A stretch of 64,000 bases of DNA, from NCBI RefSeq assembly GCF_024868665.1, contig NC_079901.1, positions 226,067 through 290,066 on the forward strand, read 5' to 3'. Below the pieces are notes generated by a model. It was not told where the DNA came from. It worked only from the letters and a program-made list of their open reading frames with translations, and did no database searches. The position numbers and the translations under genes are program-made. Position 1 is the first letter of the stretch, and each line of letters begins with the position of its first letter. Positions 1 through 10,964 of the stretch are shown one piece after another. This DNA comes from Triplophysa rosa (taxonomy: Eukaryota > Chordata > Actinopteri > Cypriniformes > Nemacheilidae).

Positions 1-974
1 CCTCATTTCTTCTGTTATTTTCTATTTCTTTTATTTATTTAGTTTTGTTCCTTTTATACTTTTGCTGTTACTTATAGGCCATATATTAAAACATGCACAC
101 AAATATTGCATCCAGTATTTGTGCCTTTTCATGATATTAAATTAAAAAGGAAATTGTCTTTTTAACTGTATTTTATATTCCTTAATGCATTACTCACCCA
201 CAGTTCTCCAGTACATCCAAGATGTGGGTGGCATTGTTTTTTCAAGAAGATATTTCTGAAGATATTTGGTTGAATTAATTAAAGTTAAATCAATAAAAGT
301 AAAAAACGCAAATACATTCAACACAAAAGTAATCCCTGCCCCTTGTGATGTTAAATAAGCGTCTTATAAATCAGTCAATTGATCTGTGCAAGAAACTGAA
401 CGCTATTATCACATCTTCGGGTGAATTCTGATCGCATTCATGTGCCCCACGCACTTATAGGGCAGAGCCTTTGTATAGTGCGAGTTCTGGGGGAGATGAA
501 CAGCTGTTTTTCGTAAATATATCCGTTATTCATAATGAATGCAGTAATAAAAACAACACCGTTTTCCCCTTATCTGAGACAACCGTTCACGTGGTGTACC
601 CTTCCTACAGTTAGCCTACTTTCAAGGGCACAAAACGCGTTTTAAATCGCGTGCGCAAACCGATTGCCTGTGGCTGTGCAATGCATTGCTCATTATAACG
701 TTGTAAATAACATTAAGTTTCTTGGACTGACCGATCAAATCGCTTTATAAGGCGTAAATCATTATGAGCCACGGGAATTATGTAGCAGCGTTTTGAGCTT
801 TTAAAGATGTGGTGTCTCAGGAGGACGTGCATTTAAAGCACACCGTTCTTAAAGTCTCTCCACTTATTTGAAATGTTAAGGCGGGCCAGGTAAAGATGAT
901 TGACGGGGCCAGTTAACTAGCCCTGCTGTACACGAATAAGAGCGTGATTACATAATGTAACGCTAGACAAAGAA
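1..974. other. Unassigned AT-rich sequence
   Basis: I see no gene here. The stretch has many stops in all frames, no recognisable protein motif and no clear repeat boundary. It may be ordinary intergenic or intronic DNA, or an old repeat that I do not recognise. Confidence 0.5.
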
Positions 975-983
975 TGTCAAAAC

Positions 984-1077
984 AAACGGATGATGCGTTA
1001 ATTGCGTTAAATATTTTTCACGCGTTAATTTGAAAAATTTAATCGCATGCGTTAACGCGTTAAAGTTGACAGCCCTA
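984..1077. mobile_element. hAT-type MITE terminus (fragment)
   Basis: The block is made of GCGTTAA-type words and ends in AGCCCTA. Read from the minus strand it starts TAGGGCTGTCAACTTTAACG, a terminal-repeat style that is very common in fish hAT-like MITEs. The partner end was not found, so only one terminus is annotated. Confidence 0.5.
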
Positions 1078-1735
1078 CTAAAGGCAAACATTTAGATATC
1101 AAATATGCTAGGTTTGAATTGCATCAAGTCATGATTCATTCGGATGTACGTTGCCTGAATTAAATTTGCCTATTTAACAGTTACAGATTATTTAAAATGG
1201 CAAGAGCGACAACATATAACCTAGATATTTAGATATATTTATAGAAAAGGACAGTTTAACCACACAAGATTGTCAGAGAAGTTTCTCTGGATAGCCTCAG
1301 ATGTTAAGTTCCAGGTGAGACAAAACAGAGAGATTTCTCACCTCTGCTTTGAAGCTTAGGAGTCATAAATATCCCACAGAGAAACAAAAGGGGAATCAAC
1401 ACTTTCAGGAAAAGAACCAACCTAAATCCAGGCCCCACTGGAGCCAAGTCTGACTCCGTCCTGGTTTCGTGATATCAACATCAAAAGAGAGTGGAGGGGT
1501 TTTATGGCTCTTCTTTTAATGATTCCGACCATTTGGCCTATGCCAAGTCTCCACAGAAGCGAAAACCTTGAATCTCAAACTACTTGGAGAGCTTTCACAC
1601 ACCTCTCCTTGAAAGTCACTTTTTTATTTAAAACCTGGGTTGAAGAAAAGTAGCTCAGTCCTCTGATGGGCACATTCACATCACATAACCTGTGATTTGC
1701 AATAAAAACTCAAACACACCCAGATGTTTTTCTAA
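1078..1735. other. Unassigned; contains a block shared with 22.97-23.04 kb
   Basis: No gene is visible. Around 1503-1560 the words TGGCTCTTCTTTTAAT and CATTTGGCCTATGCC recur, slightly changed, near 22970-23020, so part of this stretch is a dispersed repeat of unknown family. Confidence 0.4.
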
Positions 1736-1839
1736 CAGTTAACTTTATTTTAACATTCACAGCACAAACTTGTCAGCATCTGCATTTAAAAGTATGTCAA
1801 TGTTTATTTGGTCATATGTTCTTTCTTGAACAATCAGTT

Positions 1840-4219
1840 TTACAGAATTTTACTGTTGAACTTCAGCAGTAATTGGCTTTCAAGAGATTTACAATGCAGT
1901 CTCGATCTTTTAGCTGTGAGCAGGAGTCCAGCATGACTAAAAAGTCTCTCACAGGGTGCAGATGCTGGGATGGCTGTGTTTACTTTTAGTGACAAATTCT
2001 TGACTTGTGGAAAGGAGTGTAACAGATCCATACCACCAGCTGATGAACATGAAGGGTACCTCTCCAGCTCTCCTGTCATGATTCTGCAGCATCATGTCAT
2101 GTTTCTTGTGGTCTAGTGGCAGGATCATGACAGAACCTCATGTTTTATGTGGAGAGGGGCATTTTTGTCCATATGGCTTCCATACACCCTCTCTGGTCTC
2201 GTCTCTGTTCCCGCCCTCTCGTCTCCTCATTATTGCTCGTTTATTGTTTCATGCCCCACAGCTATTCCCCTCTTGATTTGATCCCTTTATAATGCCCTTG
2301 TGTTTTCTGTCTTGTGCTGGTCCATTTCGTTTCATGTGGGTGAGTCTCTGTGTCTAGTTCAGTGTAGTCTATTCTAGTTATTTGTAGTTAATGTCAAATG
2401 TTGTCTCTAGTCTAGTTTAGTGTAGTTAGTCCGTGTTCTTGTTATCCGTCATGTTTATACCCATTTTCTTTGTATTTTTACTCCCTCGTGGGTTTTTGTT
2501 TTGTCATTGTAAATTAAATTATCTTTTGTTAACCCCTTACCCGCTGTCTGCGCCTGGGTCCTCTGTCCTTGTATCGCTGTGTCTCACCCCGTTCCGTAAC
2601 ATCTCCTGTCTCTGAGTGCCCTGTGTTCATGGATGCGAAGAAGTCCTCTTCAGCTGAAGGGCTGCTGTAGCAGAGGGTATCATTTTCCATGCTGATCTCC
2701 AGTTGATCTTTTATGTAGTCTAGTCCTGTACCAAGACAGATTTACAAACTTTACCTGCACATTTTACAATATGTTTCCTATATTTTATTCACACTATTCA
2801 CACTACCAATCCAGACCTTATAACTTATTAAACTGTAACTCACCACTAATAAAACAAAAATAGAGGTCTTATCTCAAGGTCAAATAAATAACATTTGAAT
2901 TGACACATGAATTGACAGATACGTTACCTGTTGTCAAGATGCTCTGGTCTGTTGTCCAGGCAGTTCTGAACTTTGGATAACTTCAGCAGTATAGCTGCAG
3001 CAATAAGCTCTGGTTCCTTCATGACCTCTCCAAAACGTTTGAGGATTACTCCCTGTAGAGCCTTAAGGAGGGGTTGACAGACTTTACAGGTTTACTCAAG
3101 CCTCTTCAGCTTGTCCTTCAGTTGATGAAGTGTTGGCAGAAGGAAACCCATATGAACTGATGATTCCCCTTGGAGTAGGTTGAGGGCCATTGCAACTGGC
3201 TTCATTACAGTAGCATACTCAGACAAAAATCCCAATTCAGTTGTATTCAGCCTGTACCATAAAACACAAATGGTTAATAACAATAATAAATGTAGATCAG
3301 CTGTGTCATAATATACACTCCCACCAAACCCTACCCAGTCTTACAACTTACATTTTTATCTGTAATGCTGTGCATACGTTTCGGATTGCTTGTTCTCCTT
3401 GTCCCCTCTGGTTACGCACCAACCTTTCAACAGCAAGAAACAGTGAGTTCCACCTTGTCTGATTGGGTTGCAGAAACTGTAGTTTGCACTCACGTTTCAC
3501 AGTTTCAAAATCGAAGGCTGACCTGCTGGTTTTGTTCCACAGTGCACTGCATTTCGCAAAAGCTTACCGTGATATGAATCACTTTCAGCTTCTGCTGATG
3601 TATCAACAGTAGCAACAAGATTAAGTAGATGGCATGTACATTTTTGATGTCTGGGAAGCTGGTAGACCAGGCCACAGTCCTCATCTAAAGTACCAAAAAG
3701 GTCTTGTACTCCATCTCCGATTCACTTTCGTCAGATTCATCCTCAAGTATGAAGTCTCCCTCCTCCTGTGCATCATCTTCTTTCTCCTCCCCATATATTT
3801 GAAAGGCCTTCAGCAAATTTGAGCCACTATCTGTAGTCGTCCTTGTAATCTTTCCTCTGATTTTGTACTCTACATGTATTTCCTCCAAAGCAGCAGCAAT
3901 TACATCGAATGTGTGTGATCCTGTTTTGAGACGCAGCTTTTTTCTTGTCATGACTGTGCACCGAGGTTGCAAGGTTTCTATAATTTTCCTAAATGATGGT
4001 AATTCTACAATAGAAAAGGGCTGGTTTCCTTCACAGACAAAATTGATCAGCATCTTGTCAATCACTGCCTGTGTTACCTTCGTTGCAGGGCTAGAAAAAG
4101 CACTCATGATCCTTGGATTCTTTTTTGAATGAGGTTCATCAACTGTGGCTGAGTCTGATCCTAGTTTTCTTGACTTGATTAGTTCTTCATAAACATTCAG
4201 CTTGTTTGTGTGAATCCTC
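1840..4219 (-). pseudogene. ZBED-type hAT transposase, broken body
   Basis: Read on the minus strand, this is the catalytic body of a hAT transposase related to BED-finger (ZBED) proteins. An exon opens at about 4219 after a TTTCATCAG acceptor. It is followed by FVCEGNQPFSIVELPSF (about 4030-3980), HQKCTCHLLNLVATVD (about 3650-3600), YATVMKPVAMALNLLQGE (about 3220-3170) and the C-terminal dimerisation motif SAPCERLFSHAGLLLTAKR (about 1970-1910). Frames change and stops occur between these blocks, so the gene is dead. A solo LTR (2074-2601) sits inside the coding part, between the acidic linker and the dimerisation block. The element belongs with the BED half-exon near 5206-5250. Family assignment is from motif recognition. 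Confidence 0.8.
2074..2601 (+). mobile_element. Solo LTR, Ty3/gypsy-like, inside hAT transposase
   Basis: This 528-bp unit starts TGTCATG and ends CGTAACA. It is flanked by the exact 5-bp duplication TCTCC at 2069-2073 and 2602-2606. It is the same family as the LTRs at 4684, 20738, 22242 and 39030: shared blocks include CTAGTGGCAG near the start and TTAACCCCTTA plus GTCTCACC near the end, with a polyadenylation-like ATTAAA-type tract before the TTAACCCC block. No internal retroelement DNA is attached, so it is a recombined solo LTR. Confidence 0.9.
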
Positions 4220-4683
4220 TGATGAAATAATAATATATATATATATATTGTTACATTTGGTTTTATTAAACATTATAACTTGATTCACCAATTAATTGGT
4301 AATTCTATATCCAAAGGCACTTTGCACACTTTGGCTGTATGTACATGCATTCTTTAGGTAGGAATAAAAGAAAATGCAATCCAGTTTTTATTTTGTATGT
4401 ATATTCTACACTTTAGTGAGGTATCCGGATTTGTGTATAAATGCAAGACGTCACAGTATGTTGTTCAATATATTTCATTTGTTGAACATGGATATGAAAA
4501 TGTGCAGACGTTTAGAATGAACCTGTGTTGTTTGCAGGGTTCACAAGATATTTTTTATTGCTTGCATATGAGAAAAAACATTTGGTCTGTGTGTGAAAAT
4601 TGGTATTACAAAAAGGTCAAAGTGCCCATAGTTCCCAAATTACCTTTAATAAAGATCAAATAGGCATACATTTTACACTTACC

Positions 4684-5200
4684 TGTCACGGATCTCTCGG
4701 GTGAGACAGAGATACAAAGAACAGAGGACCCAAGTGCAGACAGGAGGTAAGGGGTTAACAAGACTTTAATAATAATAAAACATGGACAAAACAAAAACCC
4801 ACGATGGGGTAAATTAACCAAGATATAAACAGGAACAGGGACTAACTAAACTAGACAGGACTAAAAATAACATTTACCATATAACTACAAAAGACTAGAC
4901 TACACTGACAAGACATGAACTCACCCCAAGCAACACAACACAGCACAATGAACCGACACAAGACAGAGAACACAGGGGCTTTAAATAAAGGGACAAATCA
5001 AATGGGAACAGGTGTGGGGCATGATCTAATAAACAACCAGTAACGAGAGATACAAAAGGGCGGGAACACAGACAAGGACCGGAGAGAGTATCGAAGGCCG
5101 ACAGGGTCAAAATGACTCTCTCCACATAAAACAAGAGGTTCTATCATGGTTCTGCCACTAGGTCAAGAAAAGCAAGACAAGGTGGGGTAGAACCATGACA
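4684..5200 (-). mobile_element. Solo LTR, Ty3/gypsy-like, in hAT splice donor
   Basis: This 517-bp LTR reads on the minus strand from TGTCATGGTTCTACC to ATCCGTGACA. The duplication TTACC is exact at 4679-4683 and 5201-5205. It lies in a minus-strand hAT gene. Without the LTR and one duplication copy, the flanks form a GTAAGT splice donor directly after the BED-finger codons, so the insertion split that donor. Confidence 0.92.
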
Positions 5201-5205
5201 TTACC

Positions 5206-5252
5206 GCTACGTGTTTTTTCAGGTTGGAGCTGGAATTCTTGTACGCTGCGAG
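5206..5252 (-). pseudogene. BED zinc-finger half-exon of the hAT transposase
   Basis: On the minus strand this short exon follows a CACTCGCAG acceptor and encodes YKNSSSNLKKHVA, the C-terminal half of a BED finger (the Ser-Asn-Leu-Lys-Lys-His end with a metal-binding His). The upstream Cys half may lie near 5310, where a CNMCK-like peptide can be read, but that link is uncertain. The exon was followed by a donor now split by the LTR at 4684-5200. It fits as the N-terminal DNA-binding part of the transposase body at 1840-4219. Confidence 0.6.
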
Positions 5253-5319
5253 TGAAAACAAAGACTGAACTTGAGGCCACGGGTGATGATCTGCCTCCGG
5301 TTACTTGCACATGTTACGC

Positions 5320-5390
5320 CTGAGAATAAACAGGAAGAATAATCACAAGAGAGAAGTGACGTTTTCTCAGCGATGGCGTTTACTCGTATG
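5320..5390 (+). repeat. Direct repeat block, copy 1
   Basis: This block shares nearly all its bases with 5853-5918, including CTGAGAATAAACAGGAAG and TCAGCGATGGCGTTTACTCG. The copies differ mainly by a 5-bp insertion here. They lie about 530 bp apart in direct orientation. No LTR-like TG...CA ends or target duplication were seen. Confidence 0.75.
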
Positions 5391-5514
5391 TTGTGAAACA
5401 CACATAACTCAGGTATATATAAAGATTGGTCACAGCAGCATATAGATTTCCTCTTTGTTGCTACTATTTTACGGATAACCATCCGCAGACAGTTCTCTAA
5501 ACATTTATCACTCT

Positions 5515-5600
5515 TCTCACCATCAGTGAATAAAGCATGAATACAGTTGCATACATTTCTCACCATCAGTGAATAAAGCATGAATACAGTTGCATACATT
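5515..5600 (+). repeat. Perfect 43-bp tandem duplication
   Basis: Two adjacent 43-bp copies begin TCTCACCATCAGTGAATAAA, at 5515 and 5558, and show no differences. This looks like a recent replication-slippage duplication inside unassigned sequence. Confidence 0.9.
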
Positions 5601-5852
5601 CTGACAAACTCACAGTTACAAAACAACAGTATGAACTGAATACAAAATAGAGAAACGTCTTTTAACTTTCCCACAAGTCAAAACCAATATTAGCATAATG
5701 CGACCATGCGGTATGCTCCGTAGGCTCGGCTCATAAAAACACATTAAACATTTCAAATAAAACTTTACTCTCTTTACTCTAATACATACACGTGTCATAA
5801 CCATTGAAACTCGTTTCCGAAATGTATTATAATCACTTTAGTGATCCGTTAC

Positions 5853-5918
5853 CTGAGAATAAACAGGAAGAATAATCACAAGAGTGACGTTTTCTCAGCG
5901 ATGGCGTTTACTCGTATG
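5853..5918 (+). repeat. Direct repeat block, copy 2
   Basis: This is the second copy of the block at 5320-5390. After the shared part the two diverge at once; this copy runs into a CpG-rich stretch with CTCTCGCGATCTCGCC. Confidence 0.75.
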
Positions 5919-6469
5919 AGCCACCTCTCGCGATCTCGCCTGAGAACGTTCACCCGCATGAAGAAACTCTCGCGATACAGTGTGAACAACAGGGCATGAG
6001 CAATCAATCTCCGATGGACGGATCTATGCTTAAACTCCCTATAATATTCGAGCCCAGACTAACGGCTCTGTTAGAAACAATACGACCATCACTAATTGCA
6101 TTACACCATTAACAATAAAACAATCAATAATGTTAAACGAAAATTACTTTGAAACTTTGAATAGAACTATGACCATATTAACATATTAACAATATTAATA
6201 TCTGCCAATGTGTGATGAGTACTGTGAATACTACCAATTATGCACACATCTCCCTCTGCGTCAGCCATCATCTTCCAACTAAACACGCGCTAAACGTAAG
6301 CGGGAGATGCGTAGCAGCGTCACGCGAAGCGGCCTCTCCAAAGTCTTGTGAGACTTGCGAACAAGTCGTATTATTATTTATTTTAAAAATATCATATTTA
6401 TTACCATTTGACAGTAACGGAGGAATGCCGCCAAAATGTAGCGAAGTGAAAGTAATGTTTTTTTCACTA

Positions 6470-6589
6470 AAAATGTACTTGAGTAAGAGTAAAAGTACAC
6501 ATTAAAATATACTCTAAAAGTACAAGTTACCCAAAAAATACTCAAGTAAATGTAACGAAGTAAATGTAATTCGTTACTACCCACCTCTG
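6470..6589. mobile_element. hAT MITE right terminus (CAGAGGTGGGTAG family)
   Basis: The sequence ends GTTACTACCCACCTCTG and is preceded by repeated ACTCAAGTAA words. It matches the right end of the complete copy at 13449-14670. The left end is not recognisable between 5.9 and 6.4 kb. Confidence 0.7.
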
Positions 6590-6633
6590 GTCCTTAGGCC
6601 AACCAGAATTATCGTAACAGCATCGTCTTATCC

Positions 6634-8470
6634 ATGGAACAAGACAACTTTTCGTGGTACAATATCAACTCTGAGGTAAGTTTGTTGTCGAAGATGTAAT
6701 GATTTTAAATACTTATCTGTAGTTAACTATTTACAACAGTATTGTTCCTTTACCAAACGTAGTTAGTGTGTCTTGATAATTTTGTTTCCTAACGTTACTC
6801 CTTCATACCTTTTCCAACCTGTTGCCAAGCTTGTTAGCAGGTATTAAGCTTGCTATCAGCTATTAAAATGCAAGTTCAGAATCAGTCAGAACACTTTTAA
6901 TGAATTTAAGGCTAACTTCAACTGCATTCATTTTGTCTGTCATTGTTAAAAGGGAAATGAAAAATAACATACTGTTTAATGTGTGATCGTGCCAATGGTT
7001 AACTTCCAATGTCTTAACGCATGTTTTATGCTGATGTAATCAATATCATTTCAAAGTAGCAAAGTATTTTTTCTTCAGTTTTTAAGGACGAAACAACTGG
7101 TGCTTAAAATTTGCGTGTAAGTCTCATCGTGGTCATATTATGAGATCACACCTGTCAACATTTGTGTACCAAAATCCGAGAGACCTGCGATCGCGTCCCG
7201 GTGGGGTGGGGGGGTTTGGTTTCCCGAGGCCGTTTGCAGCCGCTTTCCAGGAGTTTCGTGGGAGAAATAACTGAGAAAGACCTCCCGCCAAAACGGGAGC
7301 TGCCGCTACTCTATAGTACACTATATACTAGTATACACTACTATAGTAGTGTCTGATCAGTAGGTGCACAAGAGTATTTGCTTTAAACCGAAAGTTGACA
7401 AAATGCAGTTAAGGGTTAGCCTTATCAAACTGATAGAAAAGGAAGCCTTGAAGTCAGCTGAAATCTGGACAATTCCTTTACAGCATATAGAGGAAGAAAC
7501 TATTTATGTAGCACAGCTCGAGTCAGGGCTGAGGTGCAGATGGAGGTTGTCCTGTCTAAAGTTTGAGGCCAAGACAGAGTTGAAGGGAGTCCAGCACAGT
7601 TTCCCACTGTCACAGTATTGTAAAAAAAATTGACAAAGCGGGGTATGCAAAATGCAGCCTCTGTTCAAAAGAAATTGCATCAAAAAGGGCTCTCGCAATA
7701 TAATGACCACAGCCAGTGTCCTTCCAGTCCCAAACCAAAGTGTCGTTGCTCCTAAGGGACCTGACTCAATGAGAGAACGGGGTAGTATGCCTGTACCTAC
7801 GTTTCAGAGAGTTTCTAATGCAGAGGTGTGTATAGATTGAATAGTCTTTTAGTTTTCTGTCTGACTAAATTAAAATGGTTAAGACTACTATGTGATAGGC
7901 ACACATTTAAATACAGTACATACGTATTGAAAATACAACAGTCTACACAAGCTTTACAATAACCATATATGTTCATGAATAATATATTGACAGGGTTGTA
8001 ATAAAAGGCATTTGTACTGATAAAACTTTATAAGTATAAACTGTCAACTTTTATTTTTGTCTAGGCTGGTTCTTGCTACCCTTGGAGATAAAAAAGTGCT
8101 TTCCATCCTGGTTAGCTACTTCAACCCTGACCGGAAGATCATCGATGTGCAACACCTTGGTTCGCTTGACGTTTTTAAAGTTAGTGCTCTCAAGATAGAG
8201 AAGTTACTTTGAAGTTAGTTCTTTGAGGATAACAACATCCCATGGTCCAACCTCGTCAGCATGCTAATGGACTCCTGTGGTGGTATGCGAGGCAGTAAGA
8301 TGGGTTCGAAACAAGAGTGCGGCACTGCCCAACCCTTCTTAATGTTGATGGAGATAGTTCCCATCATATCCACAATGCTGCCAAGGTTTTTGCTGCTCCT
8401 TTTAACAACCATCTTGAAAGGCTGTCCAGCGACCTGCATGCAGATCATCAATGGGACTCGGACCAGGTTT
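6634..8470 (+). pseudogene. Decayed transposase-like gene with a Cys-x2-Cys motif
   Basis: This looks like a multi-exon, transposon-derived gene of a kind often left uncharacterised in fish. A short first exon, 6634-6675, encodes MEQDNFSWYNINSE and ends at a GAG/GTAAGT donor. A second block, about 7390-7705, contains KLIEKEALKSAEIW and, in another frame, KIDKAGYAKCSLCSKEIASK with a Cys-x2-Cys pair. A third block, about 8064-8470, reads KKVLSILVSYFNP, then PWSNLVSMLMDSCGGMRGSK, and ends at a CAG/GTTTGT donor. Frameshifts and a stop near 8210 separate the blocks, so it is dead as written. The DIRS element begins 78 bp downstream and may have cut it. A relation to hAT-like transposases is inferred from memory of similar fish proteins. 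Confidence 0.5.
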
Positions 8471-8547
8471 GTAATACTTCTTAATAAAATTTAATTTACA
8501 AAACAATTTTCAGCCTGCTACTTAATACAATTTTACCCTTACAGTAT

Positions 8548-8750
8548 AACGTCTCGGTTACGTTTGTAACCTCGATTCCCTGATGGAGGGAACGAGACGT
8601 TGTGTCGAACCTGGGGTTCGTCCCTGAGAACCAATCGCTTCCGACTACTTAGAAAGGCCAATGAAAATTGGCAAATGAAATTTGCATGCCAGACTCCGCC
8701 CCGGAAATCCGGGTATAAAAGGGACACGGCGTGCATCATTCATTCACCTT
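8548..8750 (+). repeat. DIRS left inverted terminal repeat
   Basis: From about 8600 to 8750 this repeat is the reverse complement of 13211-13350, including GAACCAATCGCTTCCGACTA and GGGTATAAAAGGGA. The outermost 55-60 bp (8548-8606) instead match the first half of the internal complementary region. Non-identical outer ends are a DIRS hallmark. Confidence 0.92.
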
Positions 8751-8814
8751 AGTTCTGAGGAGCCTGAGACCTCTCACGACTGCTGCAGAGGACAGCACGT
8801 GTTGTGGCAAGGAG

Positions 8815-8928
8815 GACACAACGTCTCGTTCCCTCCATCAGGGAACCGAGGTTACAAACGTAACCGAGACGTTCCCTTTCTGTCGGTCTCTCGACGTTGT
8901 GTCGAACCGACAGATGGGGTTCCAATGG
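8815..8928 (+). repeat. DIRS internal complementary region (ICR)
   Basis: Bases 8815-8873 are the reverse complement of the left outer end (8548-8606) with one mismatch near 8848. Bases 8871-8928 are the reverse complement of the right outer end (13338-13394), also with about one mismatch. The halves meet at a shared GTT (8871-8873), the complement of the AAC at both outer ends. In the accepted DIRS model this region templates completion of the linear ends into a circle. Confidence 0.93.
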
Positions 8929-9597
8929 AAAACGCCATAACACTGTGCCCTGTCACAATCTCAACGAAGCGATGGGGACTGGCCTGGGCGTGTCAGCCGC
9001 GAAATTGTAATCTACCAGTGGGTAGGTAGGGGGTCCCAGAGCTTTCTTGAAAGGTGGGAAAGCCCCTACCTTCGGCCTCACAGGCGGCGGCCTTGTTTCT
9101 CTAACAGCGAGAAGCCGCCCGGAACCGTAAGGCCACTGGGTAAGCGCTGCTTCCTCAAGTGGGGGATGCGCTACAGAGACCACTTCCTACCGCAGGGAGG
9201 AGACTAGTGGAGATACCAACATGGTCTCACCGATAGGGGAGAACTCATGGGAAGAAAGTGCAGCTGAAGAAGTAACCGCGAGGTGGAGGTCCACCTGGGG
9301 AGGTCATGGGTTACCAAGGTGGGAACCAGCATGAGGATACATCAGACGGAACCGCCCTACTGGGGGGTTGCAACGTCTGGTAGCACTACGTCCGGTTAGA
9401 GCTATGATGCGAATAACTCCGGAGATACCCGGCCAAAGGGGCAGGGCTGCTCTGCCCAGAAGGTGCTTGCTTAGTGATGGATAGAGTGCCTGTTCTTCGC
9501 CCAGTTGGGAAAGAAGGGAGGCTGGATCGGTATACTGACCCACTCGAGAGAGGGGGAAAAGAACCGATATAGGCGTACACCCTACCAGTTGCCGGTC
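8929..9597. other. DIRS non-coding tail between recombinase and ICR
   Basis: The stretch is GC-rich, has no recognisable domain, and lies downstream of the recombinase stop on the coding strand. It is probably 3' untranslated DNA of the element. Part of it, near 9220-9260, recurs near 47150-47180 in the second DIRS fragment. Confidence 0.6.
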
Positions 9598-10830
9598 CTA
9601 CATGTAGCCATGCAGGACGCGGGCTGACACCGGCTCTACAAGGAGGTTGTAGAACCTCGCGAAGGTGTTGGGTGTAGCCCAACCCGCAGCTCTGCATATG
9701 TCTGCGAGAGAGGCCCCGCGTGCCAGTGCCCAAGAGGAGGCTACACCCCGGGAGGAGTGGGCCCTCACTGCTAAGGGGCACGGACGATATAGGGATTGGT
9801 AGGCTGCCTTGACAGCATCCACAATCCAGTGGGCCAACCTCTGCTTGGAGACAGCTCTCCCCTTCTGCAGACCTCAGAAACAGACAAAGAGCTGATCCGA
9901 GCTCCTGAAGCTCTGTGTGCGGTCTAAGTAAAGGTGCAGCGCGCGTACTGGACACAACTCGGACAGGGTTGGGTCTTCCTCCCCTGTGGGGAGCGCCTGT
10001 AAATTCACCACCTGGTCCCGATAGGGAGCAGTGGGAACCTTGGGCACGTAGCCGGGCTGAGGTCTCAGGATAACGTGAGAATCCCTGGGTCCGAACTCTA
10101 GGCAGTCAGGGGACACAGAGAATGCCTGTAGGTCCCCTACCCTCTTGATGGAGGCGAGCGCCATAAGGAGAACCGTCTTCATCTTGAGATGAGGAAGAGA
10201 GGCATCCCCTAGGGGCTCGAAGGGGGGCCTGGTGAGACCTGACAGTGCTACATCCAGGTCCCAAGAGGGTATGGAGCGCGGACGAGGCGGATTGCGCCTC
10301 CTAGCGCCCTTAAGGAACCTAATGACCAGGTCGTGCTGCCCTAGAGACTTCCCAGCAACTGAATTGTGATGAGCGGCAATGGCGGCTACATACACTTTCA
10401 GTGTGGAGGGGGAGAGGTTAGTCTCGAGTCTCTCTTGTAGGAAGGACAGCACGGACCCAATCGCACAACTCCGTGGGTCTTCTCCTCGAGAAGCACACCA
10501 GGTCGAGAAGAGGTGCCACTTGTAGGCATACAGTCGCCTAGTGGCAGGTGCCCTAGCCTGAGAAATGGTAGCTACCACCGCTGGGGGCAGACCACTCAGG
10601 ATCTCCTCGTCCCGTCCAGAGGCCAGACATGGAGGTTCCAGAGGTCTGGCCTGGGATGCCATAACGTGCCCTTCCCCTGGGAAAGCAGGTCCTTCGTCAG
10701 GGGAATCGGCCAGGGGTGAGCTGTCGTCAAGAGCATTAGCTCCGAGAACCAAGTCCGGTTGGGGCCAGTGTGGCGCAACGAGTAACACTTGCTGCTCCTC
10801 TTCCCTGACCTAGCACAGGGTCTGTGCAAT
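9598..10830 (-). pseudogene. DIRS tyrosine recombinase (one in-frame stop)
   Basis: This is the integrase of the DIRS element, a phage-type tyrosine recombinase thought to insert the circular DNA copy. The N-terminal core-binding part includes ATRRLYAYKWHLFSTWC and LKVYVAAIAAHH. The catalytic part keeps the expected residues: Arg in ASIKRVGDLQAFS (about 10140), His and Arg in VRAHSSRG (about 9760), and the Tyr nucleophile in TFARFYNLL (about 9660). One TGA interrupts the frame at about 9872, just after DQLFVCF, and the same frame then continues to a stop at about 9598. The tetrad is therefore preserved and the stop looks recent. The RNase H frame lies just upstream on the same strand. Confidence 0.88.
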
Positions 10831-10964
10831 GAGGCTCACTGGGGGGAAAGCGTACTTCCACTTGTCCCGCGGCCAGCTGTGCGCTAGGGCATCCGTACCG
10901 AGGGGTCCCTCGGTCAGAGAGTACCAAAGCGGGCAATGGGTGGTTTCGAGGGAGGCGAACAGAT

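Noticed and set aside
2095..2601. First thought the LTR began at 2095 (second TGTCATG)
   Set aside because: Alignment with other copies and the exact TCTCC duplication place the start at 2074.
8539..9183. Small ORFs in the DIRS terminal repeats and ICR
   Set aside because: Their peptides recur because of the inverted repeats and lie in non-coding parts of the element.
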